Assembly: GCA_033782935.1 (NCBI GenBank)
Contig: JAWQEG010000726.1
Location: 124,001 to 188,000 of the forward strand
Source: Petrolisthes cinctipes
Taxonomy: Eukaryota; Arthropoda; Malacostraca; Decapoda; Porcellanidae
DNA length: 64,000 bases
Direction of reading: 5' to 3'
The translations under genes were made by a program, and so were the position numbers. Shown here one piece after another: positions 54,660-64,000 of this stretch. The notes under the pieces were generated by a model. It ran no database searches and had not been told where the DNA came from. It saw only the letters and a program-made list of their open reading frames with translations. Position 1 is the first letter of the stretch, and the number at the start of each line of letters is the position of its first letter.

Positions 54660-56657
54660 GGTTGAATAGTAGTTTAAGGATAGCCACGGTAAATGTGGAC
54701 TCAATGCGTGGACGAAGCAGGGAGGTAGTAGCGATGCTGGGAAGAATGAGGGTAGATGTGTGTTCAGTATAGGAAGTAAGGTATGGGAATGGTGCTACAA
54801 GGATTTATGGAAGTAATAATGAGAAGTATAAATTTTGGTGGAGTGGAGGAGGGGAAGGGAGAGCAGGAGTCAGAATTTTAGTTAAAGAGGAATGGATGGA
54901 AAGTGTGATAGAGGTGATAAGGTGGGATGATCCCATGATAAAGATCAAGTTGGTGGTTGGTGAAAAGGTGTTGAATATATTTTCAGTGTATGCTCCACAA
55001 CAAGGAAGACTGGATGAGGAGAAAGAAGAGTTTCGGGAAAAGCTGTCTGACAGGATCTCAGAAGTGTCGAGGGGAGATATAGTTATAGTTGCTGGAGACA
55101 TGAATGCGCACATTGGTAGAGACAATGGGGATATGAGGAGGTTATGGGTGGATATGGAATAGGACAGAGAAACAAAGAAGGGGAGCAGAAGCTACAACTA
55201 TGTCAGCTACACAACCTGAGGATCTGGAATATGTGATTTATGAAGAGGGAAGAACACCTAATTACATTTAAGAGCGGAGATGCAGCAACACAGATAGACT
55301 ATTATAATGTCAAGAGGAGAGGGTGTATGTGTCCAAAACTGTAAGGTGATTCCAGGGGAAGAGTGTATAACACAGCATCGGCTGCTATGTGCGGATTTGG
55401 TACTAAAGATGATGATGAGACCGAAAAAGAAGAGAGGGGAAAAAAGGATAAAGGTATGGAGACTCAAAAACCCTGACATACAGAGAGAATTCCAGGAGAA
55501 ATTAGCTGAGAGAGTTGATGTGGTTGAGAGCGGATGGACAGAATATAGAGGCGAGCTAATGGAAGTAGCAAGGGAGGTTTGTGGTGAAACGAATGGGCGA
55601 AGACGGAGAGAAAGAGAAACATGGTGGTGGTGCGGAAAAGTGAGGCAGGCAATAGCAGAGAAGAAAAGAACTTTCTAAGAATGGCAAAGGGACCGAACAG
55701 AAGAGAAGAAGAGAGTTTATAGGGAGAAGTCAAGACAAGCTAAGAGGGCGGTAGCAGAAGCAAAGGAAGCATCTTGGCAAGAATGGAATAGGAATATTGA
55801 TAGTGCAGAAGGTAGAAAGAAAATGTTCAAAGTAGCAAAGCAAATGAGGAAGGAAAGAAAGGATGTGGTTGGAGCCAGATGTGTAAAGATGAAAAAGCAA
55901 GCATTTTGGGGGAGGAGCAAGCGCTGAAGGAGAGATGGAGGAAGTATTTTCAGGAACTGCTAAATGAGGAAAACCCTTATGAAATAGATGATGTAGACAA
56001 AGTAGAAGGGCCAGTGGAGGAGGTTACTGAAGAGGAGGTTAAACGTGCAATGGATAAGATGAAACTAGGGAAGGCGCCAGGACCATCAGGATTGACAGTC
56101 CATATAATGAAGGCGTCTGGACACATTGGGATCAGAGGGGTGACAAAAGTGTTCAAACAGGTACAGGAAGAGGAGGAGATGCCAGAGGAATGGGGTGCGA
56201 GTTTCACAATCCCGATTTATAAAGGGAAAAGAGATGCCTTGTCTTGCGGAAAATACAGGGGAATGGGGCTAATGGAACATGGAATGAAGCTATGGGAGAA
56301 GGTACTGGAAGAGAGATTGAGGAAGTTAGTTAGGATTGATGAGTGCCAGTTTGGTTTTCAAAAGGTAAAGTCAACGATAGATGCAATATTCATAATGAGG
56401 CAATTACAGGAGAAGTATGCAGAGAAGAAAATGCTGTATCATGTTTTTGTAGATCTGGAGAAGGCATTTGACAGAGTTCCAAGAGTGGCAATCAGATGGG
56501 CTTTAAGGAGTCAAAAAGAATATCAGATGAGTTTGATAAAGGTGGGAGTTCATCAGGGATCAGCCCTGAGTCCTTTGCTCTTTATTGTGGTAATGGAAGA
56601 GGTGACAAGGGAGGAGAGAGAAGGGGGGTTGTGGGAGTTGCTATCTGCTGATGATCT
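54660..56657 (+). pseudogene. First part of the interrupted LINE ORF: endonuclease and reverse transcriptase
   Basis: The endonuclease is readable in frames around 54690-55330 (KVLNIFSVYAPQQGRLDEEK, DIVIVAGDMNAHIGRDNG). The reverse transcriptase spans about 55879-56657: KLGKAPGPSGLTVHIMKASG, KYRGMGLMEHGMKLWEKVLE, HVFVDLEKAFDRVP, HQGSALSPLLF, LLSADDL. The active-site Tyr/Phe is Ser. Frameshifts occur near 55160, 55300 and 55680-55880, so the copy was decayed or has decayed since. Confidence 0.75.
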
Positions 56658-59379
56658 GGGAGAAGTTGAATGGGTGTTTGAGGAAGTTTGAGAGTGGGAG
56701 GAAGATTGTAATGATGGGTGATATGAATGGGAAAGTAGGAAATGAGAGAGTAGGAAGTATTGTTGGTAAATGGGGTGTGGAAGGAAAGAATGAATATGGT
56801 GAATATCTGGTGGACGTCTGTGCTGAGAGGGGGTTGTTCTTGGCTAACACCTTTGAGCACAAGATGATCCACCAGTAAACATGGAGGAGAAGGGATGATG
56901 GAGGAGAACAAAAGAGTTTAATTGATTATATAGCAGTGGATGAAAGACTACGGAAAGATGTGATGGATGCGAGGGTAGTGAGAGGAATGGTTCAGTGCTC
57001 TGACCATTTTGCTGTCTTAGTAAGGATGAAGGTCAGGGTTAAGTGGGAGTACTGTAGGAGGGATGAAGGGGAGAACAAGAGGCAGGTGGCAAGTGGAAGA
57101 TTAAATGACACTGAGTACAGAGAGGTATATAAGAGGAGGGTGGGTGAGGTGCTGGAGGATGCAAGGCTGAGTATAGGGGAGGGAACGGGAGTGAATGATA
57201 TGTATGAAATGTTTAAGACAATAGTATTGAAGACAGCAGCAGAGGATATAAGACACAGAAGAAGGGCAAGAAAGGGAGTGCTTGGTGGTCAGAAGAAGTG
57301 AAAGATGCCGTAAAGGAGAAAAGGAAGGTATATATATAGAACATTACAGAGGAATGTGTCGGAAGAAGTGAGAGAGAGGTGGAAGAGAGAATATAATGTA
57401 TGTAAGAGACAAGTGAAAAGGATGGTGAGTAAGAGTAAAGGGAGAGTGGATGAGGAGTTTGGCAGGAAACTGAGTGAAAAGTTTAAAGAGAACAAGAAAT
57501 TATTCTGGAAGGAGGTTAAAAGAGAAAAAGGAGAAGGAAAGTCTGGTAGCGTGAGAATAAAGAGAGAGGATGGAGTTACTGTGAGTAGAAGTGAGGAAGT
57601 GAAAGAAGTGTGGAAGAGGCATTTTGATGGTCTGATGAATGGGGGGACGAGAGGGGAGGCGGTGGTGACATGCATGGGGATGGAGGCAGGTGGTAGACGA
57701 CAGGATGTACAGGGAGAACTAGGGAGGGAAGAGGTTAGGAAAGCAATAGGAAAGTTGAAGATGGGAAAGGCACCTGGGGTGGATGGGATAACTGCTGAAA
57801 TGTTAAAGTGTGGGGGGGGAGGTAGTGGTGGAGTGGATGTTGCTTATATGCACATTGGCTTGGAGGCAGGGAGAGGTGCCAGAGGATTGGAGAAGAGCCA
57901 TAATTGTACCTTTGTATAAGGGAAAGGGAAGTAAGGAGGAGTGTGGTAGCTATAGGGGAATACGCCTTCTTAGTGTACCGGGGAAGGTGTATGGGAAGGT
58001 TCTTACTGAGAGACTGATTTAAGTAACAGGGAATAAAGTTAGTGAGGAGCAGGGAGGGTTCAGAAAGGGAAGAGGATGTGTGGACCAAATATTTGCATTA
58101 AAATCAATAGTGGAGAAATATATTGGGAATGGTAGAAAGTTGTATGCTGCCTTCATGGATTTGGAGAAGGCATACGATAGGATTGATAGGAAAGCTATGT
58201 CAGAGGTGTTGAGAATTTATGGTGTTGGGGGGGTCTTTGCTGAAAGGCACTGAGGCCTTTTATGCAGAGGCAACAGCATGTGTGCGGGTAGAGGGTGATC
58301 GAAGTGAGAGTTTTAATATTAGTGTAGGGCTGAGACAGGGATGTGTTATGTCACCATGGTTGTTCAATATATATATGAATGGTTGTATGAGAGAGATGAA
58401 AGCCAAAGTGAATGGTCTGGGGGTGAAATTGAGGCTCAATGAAGCAAATTGGTCCTTGGTGGCAAGTTTATTTGCGGATGACACTGTGTTGATGGCTGAG
58501 AGTGAAAGAGAGTTACAGAGAGTGGTAGACGAATTTCAGTCTGTGTGTAAACGAAGGAAACTGAAGGTGAATGTTGGTAAAAGTAAAGTGATGGTGTTTG
58601 AGAGAGCAGAAACTGAAGTGATTGACTTTGCTACACCGTACAGAGTAGGAGTACCAACTGGGACTAAGTGTGAGATAACTCTGAGGGGTGAGAGGATGGA
58701 GGAAGTGAAGGAGTTTAAGTACCTGGGTATAGTTCTGTGTAAACATGGAAGTATGGAAGGAGAAATTAGGGAGAAAGCAGTGAAGGGTAGATAGGTCATA
58801 GGATCATTGGGAAGGATTATGAAAGGTAGAAGTGTGAGTATGGAGGTGAAAAGGGGACTGAGAAATAGTATAATCCTGCCGACACTGACATATGCATCAG
58901 AGACATAGACATGGAGTAGGGTGCGTCAGTCTAGAATAGGTGCTGTGGAAATGAGTTACTTGAGAGGAGCATGTGGGGTGCCTAGGTGGGATGGAGAAAG
59001 AAATGAAAGTGTGTACGAGAGATGTGGTATGAGTGAGAAGGCAGTTGGTATTGAGTGTGGTGGTTGAGAGAGTGAAGCGTAATACACTGAGATCGTTTGG
59101 ACATGTAGAGAGAATGCAAGGCGAGGAATTTGTAAATAAGGTGTATGGAAGTGAAGTTGTGGGACCTGGTGTGAGAGGCAGACCTCCGGTTAGATGGCAG
59201 AACAGAGTGGAAGAGTATGTAAAGGAGAGAAAAGTGAGGGGCAGAGGAGGGCTTGAACAAGTATGGAGGGAATGTTGGAACAGGGAGAACTGGAGACACT
59301 TCTGCCGTAGCCACCCCCTTGAAGGGAGTTCCCGGAGGGAACGAGGCGTCCGAGCTATAGATAGATAGATAGATAGATA
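56657..59379 (+). mobile_element. 5'-truncated LINE inserted in the neighbour's RT domain
   Basis: It begins inside its endonuclease (KIVMMGDMNGKVGNERVGS) and ends with a (GATA)n tail at 59355-59379. The same 3' end is found at 26223-26923. The insertion point is 1-3 codons after the host element's SADDL box. No clear target-site duplication is seen here. Confidence 0.78.
56690..59370 (+). pseudogene. ORF2 of the nested LINE, broken
   Basis: Pieces in order: endonuclease end (56700-57300, including SDHFAVLVRM), reverse transcriptase start (KMGKAPGVDGITAEMLKC), SYRGIRLLSVPGKVYGKVL, GGFRKGRGCVDQIFALK, AAFMDLEKAYDRIDRKA, GLRQGCVMSPWLFNIYMNG, SLFADDTVLMAESERELQ, and the C-terminal region with VGPGVRGRPPVRWQNRVEEY. 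The FADD catalytic box is intact. Several frameshifts (near 57300, 57820, 58020, 58240) and stops (58793, 58907) disable it. Confidence 0.78.
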
Positions 59380-60295
59380 ACGGCAAGGAATGAAGAAGTG
59401 GTTGATAGGTTCAACAGATGGAAAGGAGAGGCTTGAAGATAAAAATGGAAAAGACCCAAGTATTGGTTACAGGAAAGGAACCTATGGAGAGGCAAGACAG
59501 GGGAACATTTCCATGTAGCTGTTGTGGCAGAGGGGTGGTGGGTGTTAACTCCATTTTTTGTAGTGGTTGTAACAAGTGGTGTCACTTGAGGTGTTCTGGG
59601 TTGAAGAATGTGAATCAGGCAGGAGAAAACTACAGGTGTCCACAATGTGAAAGAGGTGGAAGAGAGCAGAGGGTGGGGAGAGTGATTCTGGAGGGGGATG
59701 GAAGAAGTTTACAGATTGTTGATCAGTTTTGTTACCTAGGGGAGATGCTGTCTTGTGAGTCTGTAGCGGAGGCTGCAGTGAGAACAAGAATAGCAGCTGC
59801 ATGGCAAAAGTGGAGACAAATTGCAGGGTTGCTGGTCAAGAAGAAGATACCTTTGAGGAGCAGGACAAAGGTGTACGGTGCTTGTGTGAGATCAGTGTTA
59901 CTGTATGGTGCCGAGATGTGGCCAGTAAATATGGAAGATGAGAGAAAGATAAAGCAAAATTATTGTAAATGATGAGATGGGAAGATAGGGTATCAAATGA
60001 GGAGGTGTTGAGGAGGTGTGGTGTGGCAGATGTGTTAAATGTGTTAAGGAGGTTTTAGACCGAGATGGTTTGGACATGTCAAGAGAAGGGAGGAGGGCCA
60101 TATAATCAGAAGAGCTTTTGAGCTACAAGTACCAGGGAGATGACCAGTGGGAAGGCCAAGGAAAACCTGGAAGCGTTGTGTGGAGGAGGATGTGAGAACG
60201 CTGAATATTGAAGTAGAAAGTGCATATGACCGCAGGGAGTGGGAGAAACTCATAGCTCCTCCAGCCCCGTAAGGGAATTGGGATGTTAAACGTAG
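59380..60295 (+). pseudogene. Resumed 3' part of the interrupted LINE ORF, with an embedded zinc finger
   Basis: After TARNEEVVDRFNRWKG the frame continues MEKTQVLVTGKEP, then a finger CSCCGRG, FCSGCNKWCHLRCSG, CPQC (C-x2-C...C-x2-C...H-x2-C...C-x2-C), then QIVDQFCYLGEMLSCESV and SVLLYGAEMWPVNMEDERK. The finger therefore sits between the RT palm and the C-terminal region. A related C-terminal basic segment is lost to frameshifts after 59970. Confidence 0.72.
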
Positions 60296-60302
60296 ATGAT
60301 GA

Positions 60303-60838
60303 TGTCTGTCAACAAACTATAATAATATAATGACTGGCTGCCTGTCAACAAACTATAACTGTTGACAGGCAGACAATAATATTGTAATATAAGTACTGTC
60401 TGCCTGTCAACAAACTATAACTGTAGACAGGCAGACAGCAATAATATAATTAGTCTGCCTGTCAACAAACAATAACTGTTGACAGGCAGACAGTAATATG
60501 ACTTCCTGTCAACAAACTATAACTGTTGACAGGCAGGCAGTAATAATATAATGACTCAACAAACCACAACTGCTGACAGGCATACAGTAATAATATAATT
60601 AGTCTACCTGTCAACAAACTATAATAATATAATTACTCTGTCAACAAACAAAAATAACATAATTACTGTTGGCCTGTCAACAAACTATAACTGTTGACAG
60701 GCAGACAATAATAATATAATTATTGTCTGCCTGTCAACAAACTATAATAATATAATCACTCTCTGCCTGTCAACAAACTATAACTGTTGACAGGCAGACA
60801 ATAATAATATAATTATTGTCTGTCTGTCAACAAATCAT
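60303..60838. repeat. Array of alternating inverted CTGCCTGTCAACA / TGTTGACAGGCAG motifs
   Basis: Forward motifs occur near 60338, 60398, 60446, 60726 and 60765, with degenerate copies near 60606 and 60671. Reverse motifs occur near 60359, 60423, 60477, 60522, 60570, 60689 and 60785. Pairs are separated by 6-10 bp (aactataac), giving tight cruciform-capable hairpins spaced by TAATAATATAATTA. Confidence 0.85.
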
Positions 60839-60974
60839 AACCTTTGGTTAATTTCCTTTCTGTTATAGCTACCTCATAAATAGAGAGACATACTGTACCA
60901 GTTTCATGTGTGGGTAACAGTACCTCACAAATACAATGACATATTGTACCAGTTTCATGTGTGGGTAACAGTAC
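60839..60974. repeat. Two 64-bp direct copies next to a splice donor
   Basis: On the minus strand GAG|GTACTGTTACCC followed by acacatgaaactggtacaat is repeated about 64 bp apart, so a donor-like junction is duplicated just inside the proposed intron. Confidence 0.65.
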
Positions 60975-61049
60975 CTCCTGAGTAGCCTGGCCCAGGTTCC
61001 ACAAGATGATATTTCCTCTATATAGGATCCTTGCCTCGGGTTCTCGTAC
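60975..61049 (-). other. Candidate 75-bp coding exon of an unidentified host gene
   Basis: On the minus strand it is bounded by a good acceptor (tttgttctatttacag) and donor (CAGGAG|GTACTG). It gives exactly 25 codons, phase 0 at both ends: VREPEARILYRGNIILWNL, then GQATQE. The YRGxxxxWN pattern faintly resembles the FxREGxxVFWN signature of DUF155/RMND1 mitochondrial proteins; this is only a hint. No neighbouring exon was identified. Confidence 0.4.
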
Positions 61050-61219
61050 CTGTAAATAGAACAAAGTCAATATTATTCTGGCTTTGGAGGAACTATCACA
61101 ATAAGAATAAAATATGGGTAGGGCTTAAAATAGTTTTCTTTGTTTAGTTTAATTCTAAGGATTCCACTTTATATATCTAATATTTCCTATATAATAGCCA
61201 ACACTCTGCATGTTAATAA

Positions 61220-61381
61220 TTAAGGGGAAATTCTCTTGTTGGTGAAATGGAAGGTCTGTGATTCCTCCGAACTATCCCAGGAAACAGATTCTCTAATAGT
61301 ACCATTAAGGGCAGCTGTTTTCTGATATAGTTAGGAGGAATCAGTAGCCTTCCAATTTACCAACAAGGGAATCTCCCCTTA
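61220..61381. repeat. TTAA hairpin element
   Basis: It is a full-length copy: TTAAGGGGAAATTCTCTTG ... attcctccgaactatcccag pairs with ctgatatagttaggaggaat ... CAAGGGAATCTCCCCTTA around the loop aatagtaccattaagg. It lies outside the main cluster. Confidence 0.78.
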
Positions 61382-61489
61382 TGAAGAGCCACCCAAATAC
61401 ATATTATCAAATTGCTTCATATTTTGCTTTACCAGTGTGAGTGTGACAGTACATTTTGACCAAGTTTAATTTCCCTTCTATGTTTGCCC

Positions 61490-61810
61490 AGGTCTTTAGG
61501 TCCCGGTAGTCTGTCCCAGTTATATCTCTGTAGTCTGCCGGTCTGCCCTGGGCCAGATTAGGTTAAGTTAGTTTAGGTCCAGGTAGTCTGCCCCAGTCAT
61601 GTCTCGGTAGTCTGCCGGTCTGCCCTGGTCAAGATTTGGTTAGGTACCAGAGTAGTCTGCCAGTCTGCCCTGGTCTAGATTAGGTTAGGTTAGGTCCCTG
61701 TAGTCTGATCCAGTCTTGTCTCTGTAGTCTGCCCTGGTCCAGTTTAGGTCAGGCTTGGTCCCAGTAGTCTGTCCTGATCCAGATTAGGTTAGGTTAGGTA
61801 AAGTCAGATG
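61490..61810. repeat. Repeats of 'ggtcccggtagtctgcc' type
   Basis: The motif gtagtctgccggtctgccct and aggttaggtcc recur five to six times in direct orientation. The same motif lies in the arms of the palindrome at 61955-62520, so this array probably grew from such an arm. Confidence 0.75.
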
Positions 61811-61954
61811 AACTCTAAAACATATAAATATTAACTTTTTAATGTTTTGTTTACTAGTTTCTCCCCTCAATCCAGCCTCTTGTGCACATTGTGTACATTG
61901 GTGCACTTATAATTTTGGGAAATTTACAGAAGTACTGAGCTCACTATATTGTAT

Positions 61955-62520
61955 ATTTTAGTATCATTACCCACTATTTTGGACCATTCTAAGACACTTT
62001 TCATCTATGGTGTTTCTCTCGGAGATGGGGGCACGTTTTCGAGATATGCTCCGTTTTACAAACATAATTTGGAAATTAGTCTGACCTAACCTAACCTAGA
62101 CTACCGGGACCTAACCTGGGCAAACTACCGGGATATAACCAGTGTAAACTATCATCAAGTGACCGTGACAAATTCCTGGGACCTAGCCGGATGTGGTAAC
62201 ACTGCGGGGCCCTAGCCAAAAAGGAATTTATTGAAAGAATTACTGTTTTGTAGCAGTGTTGCCAGATCCGGCTAGGTCCCAGTATTTTGCCCCGGTCATT
62301 TCTTGTACTTTACCACAGTTATTTCCAGGTAGTTTGCCCAGGTTAGGTCCCGGTAGTCTGCTGTGGTCTAGGTTAAGTTAGGTAAGGTCAGGCTAATTTC
62401 AAAATTTGAATATGCCCTATCTTGGAAATGGTACATTTGTGGAGGAAATGCCATAGAAGAAAATAGTCTTAGAATGGTCTAAATAAGTGGGTAATGAAGG
62501 TAGAAAAACCGTATGCAATA
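61955..62520. mobile_element. Long palindromic (foldback) element
   Basis: The left arm 61955-62213 and right arm 62252-62520 are inverted copies. Shared strings include accattctaagac, gaccggg-type, ctaccgggacctaacctggg and gggacctagccggat. The arms are about 260 bp around a loop of about 38 bp. No protein is encoded. Confidence 0.78.
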
Positions 62521-62539
62521 ACGGTAAGTCTTTCAATAT

Positions 62540-63876
62540 TTACAGCCAAAAACACAATACGTCTGTAATAATACCATAATTTTCAACATATAACAACAGG
62601 GAATGATGGATTACCTCCCCCTAAATAATAATAATAATAATGTGTTGTTGTGGGTTGTCTACTAAACATGGCTGCCCAGGAGAATGACTTGTATTATTTC
62701 GTCTATTTTTTTCTATTAATTACACACTTAACATTATCATTATAATATATAATACATTATACAAGTGTTACGGTAGTATGTACATAAAAGGGACTTACTT
62801 ATGTTTACTGTACAGACACACATCCTCCTCCTTAACACGTCTGAATTTCCCTTTTTGTCTCAATAATTCCCTCTTTACTCTTGTCAGATAGACCTACTCT
62901 ACATTTACCATCTTCTAAAAACATTTTTTTTTAATAATTTCCCTGTGTGGACTTCAAAATTCCCCAAAACAGATAAATTTCCCTGCACCTGGCAACACTA
63001 TGACTGTTTGTACGACGGTGGAGTAATAAGGACGCGTGTTGCTGCGATTGTGTGTATTTTCTGCGTGTTAATTAAGTGATTGTGAGGAATTGGCATTTTT
63101 GTGTTGTATTCAAGTGCGCTAGTGTTCTATGTTTAAAGTGATAGCGTGTGTTCTGTGCTTGGCTAGCAATTTCTGTGTTATACGTGCGCCAATATAATTC
63201 TGTGTGTTTAGCGAGTGCTTAGCATTTCTGTTTTTATACGTGAGCTATAATATAGTGTGTTTCCGTGTGTTATACATGAGCTAATGTAATTCTATGTGGT
63301 ATTCACGTGTGCAAATAATTCCGTGAGCCTTGGGTTGCACAGTGCTAAGTGATTTGAGTGCATTTTGTTATACATGCGCTAATGTAATTCGGTGTGGTAT
63401 TCACGTGTGCAAATAGTTCCGTGAGCTTTGGGTTGCACAGTGCTAAGTGATTTGAGTGCATTTTGTGAGGGCGTAATATTTCTATGTGTTTGTGTGCTTC
63501 TGGTTGCACCGTTTAGTGCCGTGTGAACTCATCCCATCTCACATAAGTATTTTACCCTAAACTCCATTTTAATTTCTCTCTGTATTCTCCAGTACTACTT
63601 CTCCCCACCCACTAACCCCAAACAATACCCACACCTTACTTTAACCGTCCTTTTCCTCTTTTGCCCACTCCCTTTTATCCCTACAGACCTGATCTGACCC
63701 GACTAAGCATCTAATCTTGCCCTCACCTCACCTGCATTAACCCTGCCCACACGTATTTTAGTGTCCCCTTCTCAGCACTGTATTGCACTATACTATATTT
63801 ATTATATTTGTCTACTATATTTATTATATTGTCTAGACTTTTGCATCCGTTTCTGTGAGAGTGAGGAGTGGCAGAA
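62540..63876. other. Sequence upstream of the terminal zinc-finger ORF
   Basis: From about 62990 the sequence is TG-rich with short recurring strings (cgtgtgcaaat, gtgctaagtgatttgagtgc). A 98-bp unit is duplicated at 63281 and 63379. A pyrimidine-rich stretch (63530-63770) follows. This may be the 5' untranslated region of a LINE. No other gene is seen. Confidence 0.4.
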
Positions 63877-64000
63877 ATGGCGACAGTAGAGGCACAGAGT
63901 ATTTACATGACGTGTGAACGATGTGGGTATGAAAATTGGTTTAAAAATGAGGGTGAATGGGAATACCAGATATGTAAGATGAAGAGTGAAAATGTTGCCC
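63877..64000 (+). CDS. Start of a zinc-finger protein, probably a LINE ORF1, cut by the window edge
   Basis: An ATG in fair context (agaaATGG) opens 41 codons to the end of the window. CERCGYENWFKNEGEWEYQIC gives a first C-x2-C pair and a later Cys. ORF1 proteins of the LINEs at 20.2-24.4 and 48.5-53.2 kb also begin with zinc clusters. The function call depends on sequence beyond the window. Confidence 0.45.
   Translation, partial: MATVEAQSIYMTCERCGYENWFKNEGEWEYQICKMKSENVA

Larger units (their letters stand above)
54420..60295 (+). mobile_element. RTE-like LINE split by a second LINE
   Basis: The 5' region (54420-54660) has aaagggcatccggcaataaa and cagtagcttcggcagggggt. The endonuclease and reverse transcriptase follow to about 56657, stopping just after the SADDL active-site box. 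The element resumes at about 59380 with TARNEEVVDRFNRWKG, which is what follows YADDL in such proteins, and ends near 60295 in an ATGATG tail. The intervening 2.7 kb is a different LINE. Removing it restores the domain order. Confidence 0.78.

Overview
This window looks like a chromosomal segment from an invertebrate animal. It has spliced-gene signals, TATA/CCAAT promoters, very dense micro- and minisatellites, several families of non-LTR retrotransposons, a Tc1/mariner-group transposon and many foldback elements. A decapod crustacean is my best guess from this repeat mix. That is inference; no host gene here identifies the species.

Left part (about 1-17 kb): AT-rich, with no LINE that I can recognise. 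It holds a small family of related minus-strand genes. One encodes a protein with two tandem RFX-type winged-helix domains and an acidic repetitive tail (1439-2611). A second RFX-type copy is broken by a stop codon and a 98-bp duplication (10481-11445). The third gene encodes a nuclear-looking protein-kinase-fold protein whose DFG motif reads ELC (11731-12726, with a probable non-coding first exon and intron up to 14.08 kb). The first RFX gene and the kinase share the same promoter layout: TATA box, CACGTG, three inverted CCAAT boxes and one forward CCAAT, spaced almost identically. The broken copy keeps the matching 5' leader but has lost the promoter. This cluster is the best candidate for an undescribed system. 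The same part carries a foldback transposon with a Harbinger-like element nested in one arm, a 214-bp SINE with a perfect target-site duplication, and several minisatellites.

Middle part (about 17-48 kb): repeat-dominated. It contains minisatellites, a decayed CR1-like LINE (20.2-24.4 kb, minus), a 5'-truncated LINE copy with a perfect target-site duplication (26.2-26.9 kb), and an RTE-like LINE (31.0-34.6 kb, minus) interrupted by a SINE-like element and a poly(A)-tailed insert. From 36.4 to 47.5 kb there is a striking cluster of 100-170-bp TTAA-bounded hairpin elements. One of these was split by a complete but inactivated IS630/Tc1/mariner transposon whose transposase has DD82E spacing. A few candidate host exons with good splice signals occur (25635-25768, 40052-40116).

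Right part (about 48-64 kb): an almost intact two-ORF LINE (48.5-53.2 kb, minus), a Tigger-like short element, an RTE-like LINE split at its reverse-transcriptase active site by a second LINE (54.4-60.3 kb, plus), an array of alternating inverted GTTGACAGGCAG motifs, a candidate 75-bp exon on the minus strand, a 560-bp palindrome, and at the edge the start of another zinc-finger ORF that is probably a LINE ORF1.

No tRNA, rRNA or CRISPR array was recognised. Family names for mobile elements rest on motifs read by eye, not on database matches.
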